This document shows, piece after piece, positions 27,770 through 37,846 of a stretch of 64,000 bases of DNA (the first letter of the stretch is position 1; the number at the start of each line of letters is the position of its first letter). The stretch is from Shewanella psychromarinicola. Its GTDB lineage: Bacteria > Pseudomonadota > Gammaproteobacteria > Enterobacterales > Shewanellaceae. The stretch lies in contig NZ_CP034073.1 of NCBI RefSeq assembly GCF_003855155.1, positions 3,844,001 to 3,908,000 of the forward strand. The letters are read 5' to 3'. The translations under genes were made by a program, and so were the position numbers. The notes under the pieces are model-generated. The model was not told where the DNA came from, made no database searches, and saw only the letters and a program-made list of their open reading frames with translations.

Positions 27770-29146
27770 ATGCCTGATAACACCGTCATGCCCAGTAGTA
27801 CAGAACATGAGGACTGTTGGCAACAACGTCTACTTGGCGAAGATAAACAACGCCGTAATGATCACCGCAGTCCTTATCAGCGCGATCGTGGCCGAATTCT
27901 ACATTCTGCCGCATTTCGACGACTTCAAGCCAAAACCCAAGTGCTTGGTATCGGCATGAATGACTTTTATCGCACTCGTTTGACCCATTCGTTGGAAGTC
28001 TCTCAAATTGGTACCGGCATCACCGCACAGTTACGTCGTAAGTATCCAGAACTTAAGTACTTGCTTAACTCTATGAGCTTAATTGAATCGATTTGTTTAG
28101 CTCACGATATAGGCCATCCACCCTTTGGCCACGGGGGTGAAGTCGCATTAAATTACATGATGCGCCATCATGGTGGATTTGAAGGGAATGGCCAAACCTT
28201 CCGTATTTTAACCCGTTTAGAGCCCTATACACCGTCATGGGGAATGAATCTGACTCGGCGGACGCTATTGGGTGTGATGAAATACCCCGCAACTCATGGG
28301 CAGTTATTTGTTGACCAACACCGTCCAGACATTGCCAATCATCGTCAATTAAAACCATCAGAATGGCCACCAGTAAAAGGCTTGTTTGATGATGATAAAC
28401 CTATTGTTGATTGGGTATTAGATTCATTATCCAAGTCTGATAGACAGTTGTTTATCACTAGTGAGCAAAATCATACTCACGCCAATTACCCACATCTTAA
28501 AACCCGCTATAAGTCCTTTGACTGCTCTATTATGGAGTTGGCTGACGATATTGCCTATGCCGTGCATGATCTAGAAGATGCCATTGTCATGGGGATTGTT
28601 AATCAACATCAGTGGCAACGCGATGTGGTTGAGCAGTTAACGGAGATCAAGGATCAATGGCTCATATCGGAAATGGCTCAAATAGGTGACAAACTATTTT
28701 CCCATGAGCATCATTTACGCAAAGATGCCATCGGTACCTTAGTCAACGGTTTCGTGACTGCGATTGGCATCAGTGCCAATCCACAATTTGAACAAGACTT
28801 ATTAAAATATAATGCAGAATTAGAGCCAGACTTTGCTTCAGTTTTACATGTACTTAAACAATTGGTGTTTAAGTACGTTATTCGTAAACCCGAAATTCAA
28901 ATGTTGGAATACAAAGGCCAACAAATTGTAATGGAATTGTTTGAAGCGTTTTCCTCTGATCCAGAGCGTCTATTACCGCTCAACACTCGTGAACGATGGT
29001 TAGCCGAGTGTAATGAAAACAATAATCCAATGCGGGTGATTGCCGATTATATTTCCGGCATGACTGATGAGTTTGCAGGCCGCTTACATCAGCAATTATT
29101 TGGTTCAAAAACCGCAGGCATCATGGAATTAAGTCGCGAGCAATAA
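27770..29146 (+). CDS. dGTPase-like HD triphosphohydrolase (458 aa)
   Basis: The family hydrolyses dGTP (and sometimes other dNTPs) to deoxynucleoside and tripolyphosphate. HD motif residues are seen in [28 protein letters not shown] and [16 protein letters not shown]. It is shorter than E. coli Dgt (505) and fits the second dGTPase-like group. A dGTPase from Shewanella putrefaciens is reported to protect against phage by depleting dGTP; whether this gene is that type or a housekeeping form needs alignment. AAAGGAAA lies before the ATG, 9 bases after yfbR. Confidence 0.88.
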   Translation: MPDNTVMPSSTEHEDCWQQRLLGEDKQRRNDHRSPYQRDRGRILHSAAFRRLQAKTQVLGIGMNDFYRTRLTHSLEVSQIGTGITAQLRRKYPELKYLLNSMSLIESICLAHDIGHPPFGHGGEVALNYMMRHHGGFEGNGQTFRILTRLEPYTPSWGMNLTRRTLLGVMKYPATHGQLFVDQHRPDIANHRQLKPSEWPPVKGLFDDDKPIVDWVLDSLSKSDRQLFITSEQNHTHANYPHLKTRYKSFDCSIMELADDIAYAVHDLEDAIVMGIVNQHQWQRDVVEQLTEIKDQWLISEMAQIGDKLFSHEHHLRKDAIGTLVNGFVTAIGISANPQFEQDLLKYNAELEPDFASVLHVLKQLVFKYVIRKPEIQMLEYKGQQIVMELFEAFSSDPERLLPLNTRERWLAECNENNNPMRVIADYISGMTDEFAGRLHQQLFGSKTAGIMELSREQ

Positions 29147-29900
29147 GCATAAAAAAGCACTTGGTTGTTCCAACCACAATTGCTGGTCATTCTTATTGAT
29201 ATACTTGTCCGTCATTAATGGATCTATCGCCATAAACCCAAGGGCATAAACGCTAGCATTGAGACTAGATAGCGCTTTGGTGGGTGGCAAATCGATACCG
29301 TACGGCAAAGATGGTACTTGCGACAGTAACAATATTAGCGCGTAAAACACGCTTTTACTGAGCGTCAGTAAAACATTAAGTCACAACAATCACGCAGTAT
29401 AATTACCCTTAAGGGGTTAACAGAAGATAAGTTTGGTTTGAGAGTCACCACGTTATTCTAACCAAAGCATACATTCGGCCCACATTGAATATTGGCCTTA
29501 AAGTGAGTCAATCCGCCCTTATAAATATTGATATCAATCACAGTTCACTGATTAAGTAAGCAAAACTAATTTTAGCATTTGCTTATATGCATTGATCAGT
29601 AATAAGATATTTCACACATTCAACAGACTATTTTCAAACTGTTTGATATGGTTAATTAATTAGGCCAAGGTATAAGGTTAAAAGTAAAAAAAGTTCAGTG
29701 TAAAACAACCAAAAACATACCCCTAAGCCTATTGACCATTGCACTTGTTGATGACAATAGAGCCAGTGATGACTGATTTATCGCCATTATTAACTAGTGC
29801 CATAAGCAGATCATCATGTTGAGCGAGTATAAGCGTTAGGTCATATCGAAGTGCTGGATGAACAGAAGTTAAATATTAAGTGCTAAAAAGCATTCAATGC

Positions 29901-29915
29901 TGTAATAAAATTACA
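29901..29915. promoter_or_regulatory. HexR operator upstream of adhE
   Basis: TGTAATAAAATTACA is a perfect match to the HexR consensus TGTAAT-WWW-ATTACA, 115 bases before the adhE start. In Shewanella, adhE is a reported member of the HexR regulon. Confidence 0.8.
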
Positions 29916-29928
29916 TAAGTTACGCTTT

Positions 29929-29944
29929 TGTGGTCATCATCACA
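29929..29944. promoter_or_regulatory. CRP-like site upstream of adhE
   Basis: TGTGG-TCATCA-TCACA differs by one base from the CRP consensus TGTGA-N6-TCACA and lies 13 bases downstream of the HexR site. Flanking T and A extend the symmetry, so a Rex-like site is a less likely alternative. Confidence 0.5.
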
Positions 29945-30029
29945 ACAAATACAGCCTAAAAGTTGTAATTTTATTTACAAAGAATATTTTGCAAAACTAA
30001 TTTGTTGAATATTTTTACAGGAAACCACT

Positions 30030-32627
30030 ATGACAGTCACCAATACGCAAGAGCTAGATTTATTAGTAGAACGCGTTGCCAAAGCCCAAGCCGAGTTTGC
30101 CAATTTTAGCCAAGAACAAGTTGATATCATCTTTAGGGCGGCCGCTTTAGCCGCTGCAGATGCACGTATATCATTAGCTAAAATGGCCGTAACCGAAACG
30201 GGGATGGGTGTATTAGAAGATAAGGTGATTAAAAACCACTTTGCCTCTGAATACATTTATAACAAATACAAAGATGAAAAAACCTGTGGCATTCTATCTG
30301 AGGACTTAACCTTTGGTACCATTACCATTGCAGAGCCTGTCGGTATTATTTGCGGTATTGTTCCCACCACGAATCCCACTTCAACCGCTATTTTTAAAGC
30401 CCTTATCAGCTTAAAAACCCGTAATGGCATTATTTTCTCACCCCACCCAAGGGCGAAAAACTCAACCACCACAGCAGCTAGAATTGTATTAGATGCGGCA
30501 GTGGCCGCGGGTGCGCCTAAAGACATCATTGGCTGGATAGACCAACCGAGTGTTGCACTGTCTAACCAATTAATGACTCATGAAAAAATTAACTTAATTT
30601 TAGCTACGGGTGGACCTGGCATGGTTAAAGCCGCCTACTCGTCTGGTAAACCTGCCATTGGTGTGGGCGCGGGTAATACACCGATTGTGATTGACGAAAC
30701 CGCAGACATTAAACGTGCGGTGAGCTCAATTTTAATGTCAAAAACCTTCGACAATGGCGTAGTTTGTGCCTCTGAACAAGCCGTGATTATTGTGGACAGC
30801 ATTTACAAGCAAGTAAAAGAGCGCTTTATCAGCCATGGCGGATATATCCTGTCTAAAGCTGAGACCGCAGCAATGCAAACGGTGATCCTTAAAAATGGCG
30901 GACTCAATGCTGATATTGTAGGCCAAAGTGCGGTAGCGATTGCTGCAATGGCGGGTTTTGACGTTCCTAGCACCACTAAAGTTCTCATTGGTGAAGTAAC
31001 TGATATAGATGATGCCGAAGCATTTGCTCACGAGAAGTTGTCTCCGTTATTGGGAATGTATAAAGCAAAAGACTTTAACGAGGCAATGGATAAAGCCGAA
31101 GCCTTAGTCACGTTAGGGGGGATTGGCCACACATCAGGTTTATATACCAATCAAGACACCCAAGATGAACGTGTTAAAATCTTTGGCTTTAGAATGAAAA
31201 CTGCACGTATTCTAATTAATACACCGGCATCTCATGGTGGCATAGGTGACTTGTACAATTTTAAATTAGCGCCGTCGTTAACGCTAGGTTGTGGTTCATG
31301 GGGCGGTAATTCAATTTCGGAAAATGTCGGTCCAAGCCACTTGATCAATACTAAAATGGTCGCTAAGAGGGCTGAAAATATGTTGTGGCACAAACTTCCA
31401 TCATCTATATACTTCCGACGCGGCTGTTTACCAATAGCACTAGAAGAGTTAAGTGATAAAAAACGTGCGCTGATCATTACTGACAAATTCTTATTTAATA
31501 ATGGTTACTGTAACGAAACCTTAAAAATTCTTAAGGCACAGGGTCTTGAAACCGAAATTTTTTATGAAGTAGAAGCTGACCCAACCTTAACTATTGTACG
31601 CCAAGGTGCAAAAGTCGCCCAAAGCTTCCAACCCGATGTCATTATTGCACTCGGTGGTGGTTCGCCAATGGATGCCGCTAAAATTATTTGGGTGATGTAC
31701 GAGCACCCTGATGTTGATTTTGCCGATTTAGCACTGCGCTTTATGGATATCCGTAAACGTATATACAAATTCCCTAAAATGGGCGTTAAAGCTCAAATGG
31801 TTGCCATTCCGACAACCTCAGGTACAGGTTCAGAAGTGACCCCTTTTGCCGTGGTAACTGATGAAGTAACCGGAATGAAGTATCCTATCGCTGACTATCA
31901 ATTAACCCCGAATATGGCGATTGTTGATCCTAACTTAGTCATGGATATGCCCAAATCACTCACCGCTTTTGGTGGCATTGATGCTGTTACACATGCGTTA
32001 GAAGCTTATGTGAGTGTAATGGCAAACGAATACAGTGATGGCCAAGCGCTACAAGCATTAGACCTATTGTTTAAGTACCTACCAGAATCCTATGAGTTTG
32101 GTGCAAACGCGCCTGTTGCCCGAGAAAAAGTTCACAATGGTGCGACGATTGCCGGCATTGCTTTTGCCAACGCATTCTTAGGTGTTTGTCACTCAATGGC
32201 GCACAAACTGGGTGCTGAGTTCCACCTAGCACACGGCTTAGCTAACGCGCTGTTAATCTCTAACGTGATCCGCTTTAACGCGACGGATATGCCAACCAAG
32301 CAAGCCGCTTTTAGTCAATACGACCGCCCTAAAGCACTGTGTCGTTATGCTGCCATTGCGGATTATTTAAAGCTTGGGGGTAAAACCGATGCTCAAAAAG
32401 TTGACAAGCTGATTGAAAAAATCGAAGCGCTGAAAACAACCATAGGTATTCCTGCATCAATCCAGGACGCCGGGGTTAATGAAGCAGATTTTATCGCCAA
32501 ACTGGATGAGCTTGCTGAAGATGCTTTTGATGATCAATGTACGGGTGCCAATCCACGTTACCCGTTGATTAAAGAGCTTAAACAAGTGTTATTGGACAGC
32601 TTCTATGGCAGAGCTTATAACGACTAG
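30030..32627 (+). CDS. adhE: Bifunctional acetaldehyde-CoA/alcohol dehydrogenase (865 aa)
   Basis: AdhE converts acetyl-CoA to acetaldehyde and then ethanol, regenerating NAD+ in fermentation. The N-terminal aldehyde dehydrogenase half has the catalytic Cys in FDNGVVCASEQ. The C-terminal iron-dependent alcohol dehydrogenase half starts near residue 450, with the nucleotide motif ALGGGSPMDAAK and metal ligands in GGIDAVTHALEAY and CHSMAHKLGAEFHLAHG. Length is close to E. coli AdhE (891). ACAGGAAACC precedes the ATG. HexR- and CRP-like sites lie upstream. Confidence 0.97.
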   Translation: MTVTNTQELDLLVERVAKAQAEFANFSQEQVDIIFRAAALAAADARISLAKMAVTETGMGVLEDKVIKNHFASEYIYNKYKDEKTCGILSEDLTFGTITIAEPVGIICGIVPTTNPTSTAIFKALISLKTRNGIIFSPHPRAKNSTTTAARIVLDAAVAAGAPKDIIGWIDQPSVALSNQLMTHEKINLILATGGPGMVKAAYSSGKPAIGVGAGNTPIVIDETADIKRAVSSILMSKTFDNGVVCASEQAVIIVDSIYKQVKERFISHGGYILSKAETAAMQTVILKNGGLNADIVGQSAVAIAAMAGFDVPSTTKVLIGEVTDIDDAEAFAHEKLSPLLGMYKAKDFNEAMDKAEALVTLGGIGHTSGLYTNQDTQDERVKIFGFRMKTARILINTPASHGGIGDLYNFKLAPSLTLGCGSWGGNSISENVGPSHLINTKMVAKRAENMLWHKLPSSIYFRRGCLPIALEELSDKKRALIITDKFLFNNGYCNETLKILKAQGLETEIFYEVEADPTLTIVRQGAKVAQSFQPDVIIALGGGSPMDAAKIIWVMYEHPDVDFADLALRFMDIRKRIYKFPKMGVKAQMVAIPTTSGTGSEVTPFAVVTDEVTGMKYPIADYQLTPNMAIVDPNLVMDMPKSLTAFGGIDAVTHALEAYVSVMANEYSDGQALQALDLLFKYLPESYEFGANAPVAREKVHNGATIAGIAFANAFLGVCHSMAHKLGAEFHLAHGLANALLISNVIRFNATDMPTKQAAFSQYDRPKALCRYAAIADYLKLGGKTDAQKVDKLIEKIEALKTTIGIPASIQDAGVNEADFIAKLDELAEDAFDDQCTGANPRYPLIKELKQVLLDSFYGRAYND

Positions 32628-32662
32628 TCAACTCAATAACAAGCAGTAAGCTTATAACACTG

Positions 32663-32698
32663 CGCCTTACGAGATAATTATCGTAAGGCGTTTTTTTT
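32663..32698 (+). terminator. Terminator of adhE
   Basis: Ten-bp stem CGCCTTACGA / TCGTAAGGCG followed by eight T. Confidence 0.9.
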
Positions 32699-32729
32699 AT
32701 ACCTTTGACTGTGTGAAAACCTTACCAAA

Positions 32730-33425
32730 CTACTTTGCTAGCGCCAGCATAACAGCGCTGTGAGCATGAATTTGAGTGGTATCATACAAAGGCACATTGG
32801 TATGTTGTTGCTGCACCAGTAAGGCTATTTCAGTACAACCTAAAATCACTGCCTCGGCTCCTTGAGCGAATAATTTATCAATAATACTAAGATAGCATTG
32901 TCGAGATTGCAGATTAATCTTGCCTAGGCACAACTCTTGATATATCACATTATGGATTAATATTTGATCGTCTGGCGAAGGCACAATAACTTCGATAGGA
33001 TAGTTATCGGTGATACGCTGCTTATAAAAATCTTGCTCCATAGTAAAGCGCGTACCCAATAAGCCCACTTTACCGATACCGTCGGCTAACAACGCCTCGG
33101 CGGTGGCATCGGCGATATGTAAAATAGGGATAGAGATTTGTGCTTGAATGTCATCGGCCACTTTGTGCATTGTATTGGTACAAATCAACAAAAAGTCAGC
33201 CCCGCCCGCTTCAACAGCCTTAGCCGCATTTGATAAATGAATGGCGGTATCGTCCCACAACCCTTGATGTTGCAATATTTCAATTTCAGCAAAATCGACA
33301 CTGTACAAACAAATTTTAGCCGAATGAAGTCCGCCTAAAGTAGACTTCACCCCTTGATTAATGGCCTGGTAGTAACTCAGCGTTGACTCCCAACTCATGC
33401 CACCTATCATACCGATTGTTTTCAT
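32730..33425 (-). CDS. Aspartate/glutamate racemase family protein (231 aa)
   Basis: A cofactor-independent amino-acid racemase of the Asp/Glu type. Both catalytic cysteine motifs are visible: LLICTNTMHKVAD near the N-terminal third and VILGCTEIALLV near residue 190. The N-terminal MKTIGMIGGMSWEST is typical of the YgeA-like group. The ATG at 33425 has AGGAG 5 bases upstream; the frame to 33467 is not needed. Substrate (Asp, Glu or another amino acid) cannot be read from the sequence. Confidence 0.88.
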   Translation of the reverse strand: MKTIGMIGGMSWESTLSYYQAINQGVKSTLGGLHSAKICLYSVDFAEIEILQHQGLWDDTAIHLSNAAKAVEAGGADFLLICTNTMHKVADDIQAQISIPILHIADATAEALLADGIGKVGLLGTRFTMEQDFYKQRITDNYPIEVIVPSPDDQILIHNVIYQELCLGKINLQSRQCYLSIIDKLFAQGAEAVILGCTEIALLVQQQHTNVPLYDTTQIHAHSAVMLALAK

Positions 33426-33895
33426 ATTCACTCCTACAACTGAATAGCAAAAAGTCCCTATAGACATGATTGGCCAGATGGAACCTTACTTCGAAATAAC
33501 ACACTTATATCCTAAGCCGTATTATCGTTATTCAGACTTCGGATAATATAACCTCAATACAAATAAGAGATAAGCCAAACGGATAAAAATCAGCATCTTT
33601 GACGTATTGCATTGCTAACTTGCCTAGCGTTTTGCTAACAAGACCCATTTATACGGAAATATCTGCCTATGACAAGTTACTACAACGGCATGAGCTGGAC
33701 AAAAGAGTTGCTTAATAATCGTTTACTATCTCAAATGCAGCTATCTAGCAATAAGCCCCCTTTCGTGCCGCTATCCACAACTTATCCTATTGTTGTTTAG
33801 TAGACTTTATTTGGCTAGATAACAAAAAACCAGCTCATGCTGGTTTTAGTGGCGCCATTGACACTGGCGCTTACTGTTGGTCACTAGTGGCTCAG
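33426..33895. other. 470-bp gap downstream of the DUF1993 gene
   Basis: Contains the racemase promoter side, a terminator and a hairpin GCGCCA/TGGCGC at 33852-33870. A plus-strand frame 33669-33800 could encode 43 residues starting MTSYYNGMSWTKELL; its only ribosome-site candidate (GGA) is 12 bases away, so it is not claimed as a gene. Confidence 0.4.
33826..33847 (-). terminator. Terminator of the DUF1993 gene
   Basis: AAAACCAGC / GCTGGTTTT stem with loop TCAT; T-run on the minus strand. Confidence 0.85.
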
Positions 33896-34408
33896 TTACG
33901 ACTTAAATGACATTGCACCTAAGTAATCTTTTTTACCGACTTCAACCCCATTATGACGCAAGATTGAATAGGCTGTTGTGATATGAAAATGAACATTAGG
34001 GATTGCATGTTCAAGTAAGAAATCGTGGCCGGTAAGGTACTTATCGTTCCAACGATGATGAGTGATCTTGCGGGTTTGGGCACCAACAAAATCTTCTGCT
34101 TTAAAAGTGGCTAAATAACCAATAACCGAGGTTATGCGGGTTTGTAATTCTGCCACAGTCGTTTCATTATCTTCATGTTTTGGTGCACGGTCTTGTTGAC
34201 CCGTTAAACGCGCAACCGATAATTTTGCGGTATCACACGCGATTTGTACTTGGCGAATTAAGTTAAATTGATCTGCTGCTAAACGTGAGTTAAGTAATAC
34301 CGACATTTCAATCTTTTTAGCACCGGCAAAGTCTTCCCCTTTCGCAAGAATTGAACTTAAGTTATTGAGCATTTTACTAAATTGCACAACCGTTAAATCA
34401 TAAAACAT
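33896..34408 (-). CDS. DUF1993 family protein (170 aa)
   Basis: A soluble helical protein starting MFYDLTVVQFSKMLNNLSSIL that fits the DUF1993 family, which has a DinB-like four-helix fold. His residues that could bind metal in that fold are present (ITHHRWNDKYLTGHDFLLEHAIPNVHFH). No export signal. Function unknown. A purine stretch (AAGAGG on the minus strand) lies before the start. It is a single-gene unit with its own terminator. Confidence 0.82.
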   Translation of the reverse strand: MFYDLTVVQFSKMLNNLSSILAKGEDFAGAKKIEMSVLLNSRLAADQFNLIRQVQIACDTAKLSVARLTGQQDRAPKHEDNETTVAELQTRITSVIGYLATFKAEDFVGAQTRKITHHRWNDKYLTGHDFLLEHAIPNVHFHITTAYSILRHNGVEVGKKDYLGAMSFKS

Positions 34409-34590
34409 AGAGAATACCTCTTAAAAATGAATGAGCTTGCATTGTTTTAGGTCTAAAACATCAATAATCGTATACTTATCAACAATAACGCTTAGATTAT
34501 CAGCAACCCTTAGATTACATCAAACTGAATAATAAGAACTTTACTTAAATTAAATTAACTTAATGATATACACAGTAAACTATCGATAAT

Positions 34591-34616
34591 AAAAAACCAG
34601 CATAAGCTGGTTTTTT
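34591..34616 (-). terminator. Terminator of the zwf-pgl-edd-eda operon
   Basis: Perfect 11-bp stem AAAAAACCAGC / GCTGGTTTTTT with loop ATAA; T-run on the minus strand. The core is the same as in the DUF1993 terminator. Confidence 0.9.
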
Positions 34617-34635
34617 AGGTCACACAATCAATGTA

Positions 34636-35280
34636 TTACAAAGCCGCCAGGGCTTCTTTACATAATTGTGTAATGCGATCCCACTCTTCGTTATCTACAG
34701 CATCAGTCGGTGCAATCCAGCTGCCGCCAATGCAATCAACATTTGATAATGCTAAATAATCTTTATAAGTCGCTGGGCTGATCCCACCAGTTGGACAGAA
34801 TCGGATCTCAGAAAGTGGGCCAGAGAAAGACTTTAATACATTAACGCCACCCGAGGCTTCTGCAGGGAAAAACTTGAAGTGAGTGTAGCCCAACTCCATA
34901 CCCACCATAATCTCTGAAATACTCGCGACACCTGGAATTAACGGCACAGTGCCTTTCTTGGCCGCTTTTAATAGATCAACCGTTGCACCCGGGGTAATGA
35001 TAAATTGCGAACCCGCATCAATAGCTTGTTGTAACTGGGCTTCATTTAAAATGGTCCCTGCACCAACCAATGCTTCTGGCACTTCTTTAGCAATTTTAGC
35101 TATCGCTTCTAACGCACATGGAGTTCGTAAAGTGACTTCTAAGACACTAATGCCGCCAGCCACTAACGCTTTTGCTAATGGGACAGCGTGTTCAAGTTTA
35201 TTAATGACCATGACCGGAACAACCGGGCTGCGTTTAAACACGTCTTGTGGTTGGAGCAACCAATTATTAGGCTCAAGCAT
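34636..35280 (-). CDS. eda: KDPG/KHG aldolase (214 aa)
   Basis: Eda splits 2-keto-3-deoxy-6-phosphogluconate into pyruvate and glyceraldehyde 3-phosphate, the last step of the Entner-Doudoroff pathway. The catalytic Glu is in [14 protein letters not shown] and the Schiff-base Lys in [25 protein letters not shown] binds phosphate. Length matches E. coli Eda (213). It lies 20 bases after edd, as the last gene of the operon. Confidence 0.97.
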   Translation of the reverse strand: MLEPNNWLLQPQDVFKRSPVVPVMVINKLEHAVPLAKALVAGGISVLEVTLRTPCALEAIAKIAKEVPEALVGAGTILNEAQLQQAIDAGSQFIITPGATVDLLKAAKKGTVPLIPGVASISEIMVGMELGYTHFKFFPAEASGGVNVLKSFSGPLSEIRFCPTGGISPATYKDYLALSNVDCIGGSWIAPTDAVDNEEWDRITQLCKEALAAL

Positions 35281-35300
35281 ATTACAGTCTTCCTTTGTCG

Positions 35301-37127
35301 TTAATATAATTCATCAATCGCATTAGTACTGCGAGCACCTGTTTCTGGGCTGCTCAAACTGCTACGTAGCGCGCCAAACAACTCACGGCCCATGCCATAA
35401 CTTGAGTGATGTAAATCCACTATCCCTGCGGTTCTGCTTGCAAGTGTCTTCTCGTCAACAAACAGGGTTAATTCACCCGTTGTAGCATCAACACGAATTA
35501 AATCACCGTTCTCAACTTTGGCAATCAAACCACCGTCTAGCGCTTCTGGGGTTAAATGAATGGCTGCAGGTACTTTACCTGATGCACCTGACATACGGCC
35601 GTCAGTCACTAGTGCAACTTTAAAACCTTTGTCTTGTAGGGTACCTAAGTAGGGTGTGAGTTTATGCAGCTCAGGCATCCCGTTAGCTTTAGGGCCTTGA
35701 CCTCTAACAACCACAACACAATCTCTGTCAAGCTCACCCGCTTGGAATAGTGCATCAAGTTTGTTTTGATCATCAATCACAATCGCAGGACCTTCAACTA
35801 CGCGATTTTTATCGGGCACGGCAGATACTTTAATCACTGCGCGGCCTAAGTTACCTTTGAGTAACTTCAAACCACCGTTATGTTGAAATGGTGTATCAAG
35901 GTGAGTTAACACTTCTTTGTCTAAGCTTTCAGTGACACCATCAACCCACTTAAGCTCGCCATCAAGCAAACGAGGTTCTTGGGTATAACGACGTAAGCCA
36001 TAACCTGCAACGGTATTAACATCTTCATGCAATAGGCCGCCATCAAGTAACTCTTTAACCAACAACGCCATGCCACCTGCTGCATGGAAGTGATTAATAT
36101 CGGCATGACCATTTGGATATACGCGGGCTAATAATGGTACTGCATCAGATAAATCAGAAAAATCATCCCAATTAACGATAATGCCAGCGGCGCGAGCTGC
36201 AGCGACAATGTGCATGGTTAAGTTAGTTGAACCACCGGTCGCGAGAATACCCACAATGCCATTAACTACTGACTTTTCAGAGACCAGTTCACCAATCGGA
36301 GTGTACTGTGTACCCATTGCGGTTAGACGGCACACTTGTTTGGCAGCCATTTTGCTTAATTCATCACGTAATGGATCATCAGGATTAACAAACGATGAAC
36401 CAGGTAATTGTAACCCCATGATTTCAAGCATTAACTGGTTAGAGTTAGCTGTACCATAAAAGGTACATGTGCCGGCGCTATGATATGACTTAGCTTCAGC
36501 TTCAAGCAATGCGGCACGATCAACCTGCCCTTGGGCAAATTGTTGACGAATACGCGCTTTTTCTTTATTTGGAATACCTGACTTCATTGGACCAGCAGGC
36601 ACAAATAACATCGGCAAATGACCAAAGCTTAATGCACCGATTAATAAACCTGGAACGATTTTGTCACAAATACCCAGTAGTAGCGCACCATCAAACATAT
36701 TGTGCGACAAACCTACCGCGGTAGACATAGCAATGACTTCACGACTCAGTAAGCTAAGTTCCATGCCTGGCTGACCTTGGGTCACACCGTCACACATGGC
36801 AGGAACACCTGCCGCGACTTGTGCCACACTACCCACATCCATACACGCTTGCTTAAGCATATTTGGATAAGTTTCATAGGGTTGATGTGCTGACAACATG
36901 TCATTAAATGCAGTCACAATACCAATATTGGCTTTCGTTAGCTGGCGTAAAGAATCTTTTGCTACCGGCTGACAGGCTGCAAAACCATGGGCCAAATTGC
37001 CACAACTTAATGCACTACGATGAACCCCTTGGGCTTTGGCATCGTTTAACGCGGTTAAATACGTTGATCGAGATTGTTGACTACGAGCAATAATTCTATC
37101 GGTGACGGCTTGTACTACTGAATGCAT
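35301..37127 (-). CDS. edd: 6-phosphogluconate dehydratase (608 aa)
   Basis: Edd is an iron-sulfur dehydratase that turns 6-phosphogluconate into KDPG. It belongs to the IlvD/Edd family. Cysteines for the cluster occur in [27 protein letters not shown] and [13 protein letters not shown]. The C-terminal [18 protein letters not shown] motif is typical. Length agrees with E. coli Edd (603). It is 11 bases after pgl. Confidence 0.97.
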   Translation of the reverse strand: MHSVVQAVTDRIIARSQQSRSTYLTALNDAKAQGVHRSALSCGNLAHGFAACQPVAKDSLRQLTKANIGIVTAFNDMLSAHQPYETYPNMLKQACMDVGSVAQVAAGVPAMCDGVTQGQPGMELSLLSREVIAMSTAVGLSHNMFDGALLLGICDKIVPGLLIGALSFGHLPMLFVPAGPMKSGIPNKEKARIRQQFAQGQVDRAALLEAEAKSYHSAGTCTFYGTANSNQLMLEIMGLQLPGSSFVNPDDPLRDELSKMAAKQVCRLTAMGTQYTPIGELVSEKSVVNGIVGILATGGSTNLTMHIVAAARAAGIIVNWDDFSDLSDAVPLLARVYPNGHADINHFHAAGGMALLVKELLDGGLLHEDVNTVAGYGLRRYTQEPRLLDGELKWVDGVTESLDKEVLTHLDTPFQHNGGLKLLKGNLGRAVIKVSAVPDKNRVVEGPAIVIDDQNKLDALFQAGELDRDCVVVVRGQGPKANGMPELHKLTPYLGTLQDKGFKVALVTDGRMSGASGKVPAAIHLTPEALDGGLIAKVENGDLIRVDATTGELTLFVDEKTLASRTAGIVDLHHSSYGMGRELFGALRSSLSSPETGARSTNAIDELY

Positions 37128-37138
37128 GGTAAAACTCC

Positions 37139-37837
37139 TTACGCGCTATAGAACACATCAACGGGCGTTTTATGCTGCGCTAATACGGCTCTAATGGGCA
37201 TTTGGGTAACATCATCATTCTCGAGAGCCTGATGATATACAGTTAATTTTGGTTCTCCGACAAGATGCAAATAAATCTGACGACTATTTAAAATGGCATC
37301 TTTAGACAATGTGATGCGTGCATGCGGCGCGGTCGTTGGGTTAACAGCTACACATACCGCTTTGGTATTTAATGCATTATCAAGCTCTGCACTGCAAGGA
37401 AACCATGAGCATGTATGGCCATCAGTACCCATTCCCAGTATCACCACATCAAAAGGACGAGGAAAATTAGCTAACGATTCGCTGGTCATATCGCAACCCG
37501 CTTCAGGCGTCGCAAACATATTTTTCAAACCGCGAAACTTAGCGCTAGCGGCGCGATTTTGCAGAAAATGCTGACGAACCAATCTTTCATTTGAATTATT
37601 TTCATCAGTCTCAACCCATCGTTCATCAGCTAAAGTAATATAAACATCACTCCAGTCAACAAGCTTATGACTTAATAGCTCAAATAATTTCACGGGTGTT
37701 GAGCCACCAGAAACCACTAAGCTGGCTTTACCACGGGTATCAACAGCATCTTGTAATTGCCTAGCAATTTTATCGGCCAATTTAGCGTCTAAATCAGCGG
37801 GTGTATTGAACGATTTAAATACGGCTTCTTTAATCAT
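37139..37837 (-). CDS. pgl: 6-phosphogluconolactonase, DevB type (232 aa)
   Basis: Pgl hydrolyses 6-phosphogluconolactone to 6-phosphogluconate between Zwf and Edd. Family motifs are [15 protein letters not shown] near residue 42, [26 protein letters not shown] and [16 protein letters not shown], the last with the catalytic His. It starts 9 bases after the zwf stop and is co-transcribed. Confidence 0.95.
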   Translation of the reverse strand: MIKEAVFKSFNTPADLDAKLADKIARQLQDAVDTRGKASLVVSGGSTPVKLFELLSHKLVDWSDVYITLADERWVETDENNSNERLVRQHFLQNRAASAKFRGLKNMFATPEAGCDMTSESLANFPRPFDVVILGMGTDGHTCSWFPCSAELDNALNTKAVCVAVNPTTAPHARITLSKDAILNSRQIYLHLVGEPKLTVYHQALENDDVTQMPIRAVLAQHKTPVDVFYSA

Positions 37838-37846
37838 GTCTACTCC

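Larger units (their letters stand above)
29147..30029. other. 880-bp gap upstream of adhE
   Basis: No convincing gene. A minus-strand frame of 73 codons starting from a GTG at 29350 has no ribosome site and runs into the dGTPase gene. The 130 bases nearest adhE hold a HexR site and a CRP-like site, listed separately. The rest is AT-rich and may contain further promoter elements for this oxygen- and carbon-controlled gene. Confidence 0.5.

Noticed and set aside
29129-29350. Minus-strand frame of 73 codons starting with a hydrophobic stretch (FYALILLLSQVPSL)
   Set aside because: GTG start without ribosome site, overlaps the end of the dGTPase gene, no recognised family.
29928-29945. Rex-type operator before adhE
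   Set aside because: The 18-base symmetry TTGTG...CACAA is Rex-like, but Rex is not expected in Shewanella and the CRP pattern fits as well.
33669-33800. 43-codon frame MTSYYNGMSWTKELL...
   Set aside because: Only a weak, distant purine site; too short to support without conservation.
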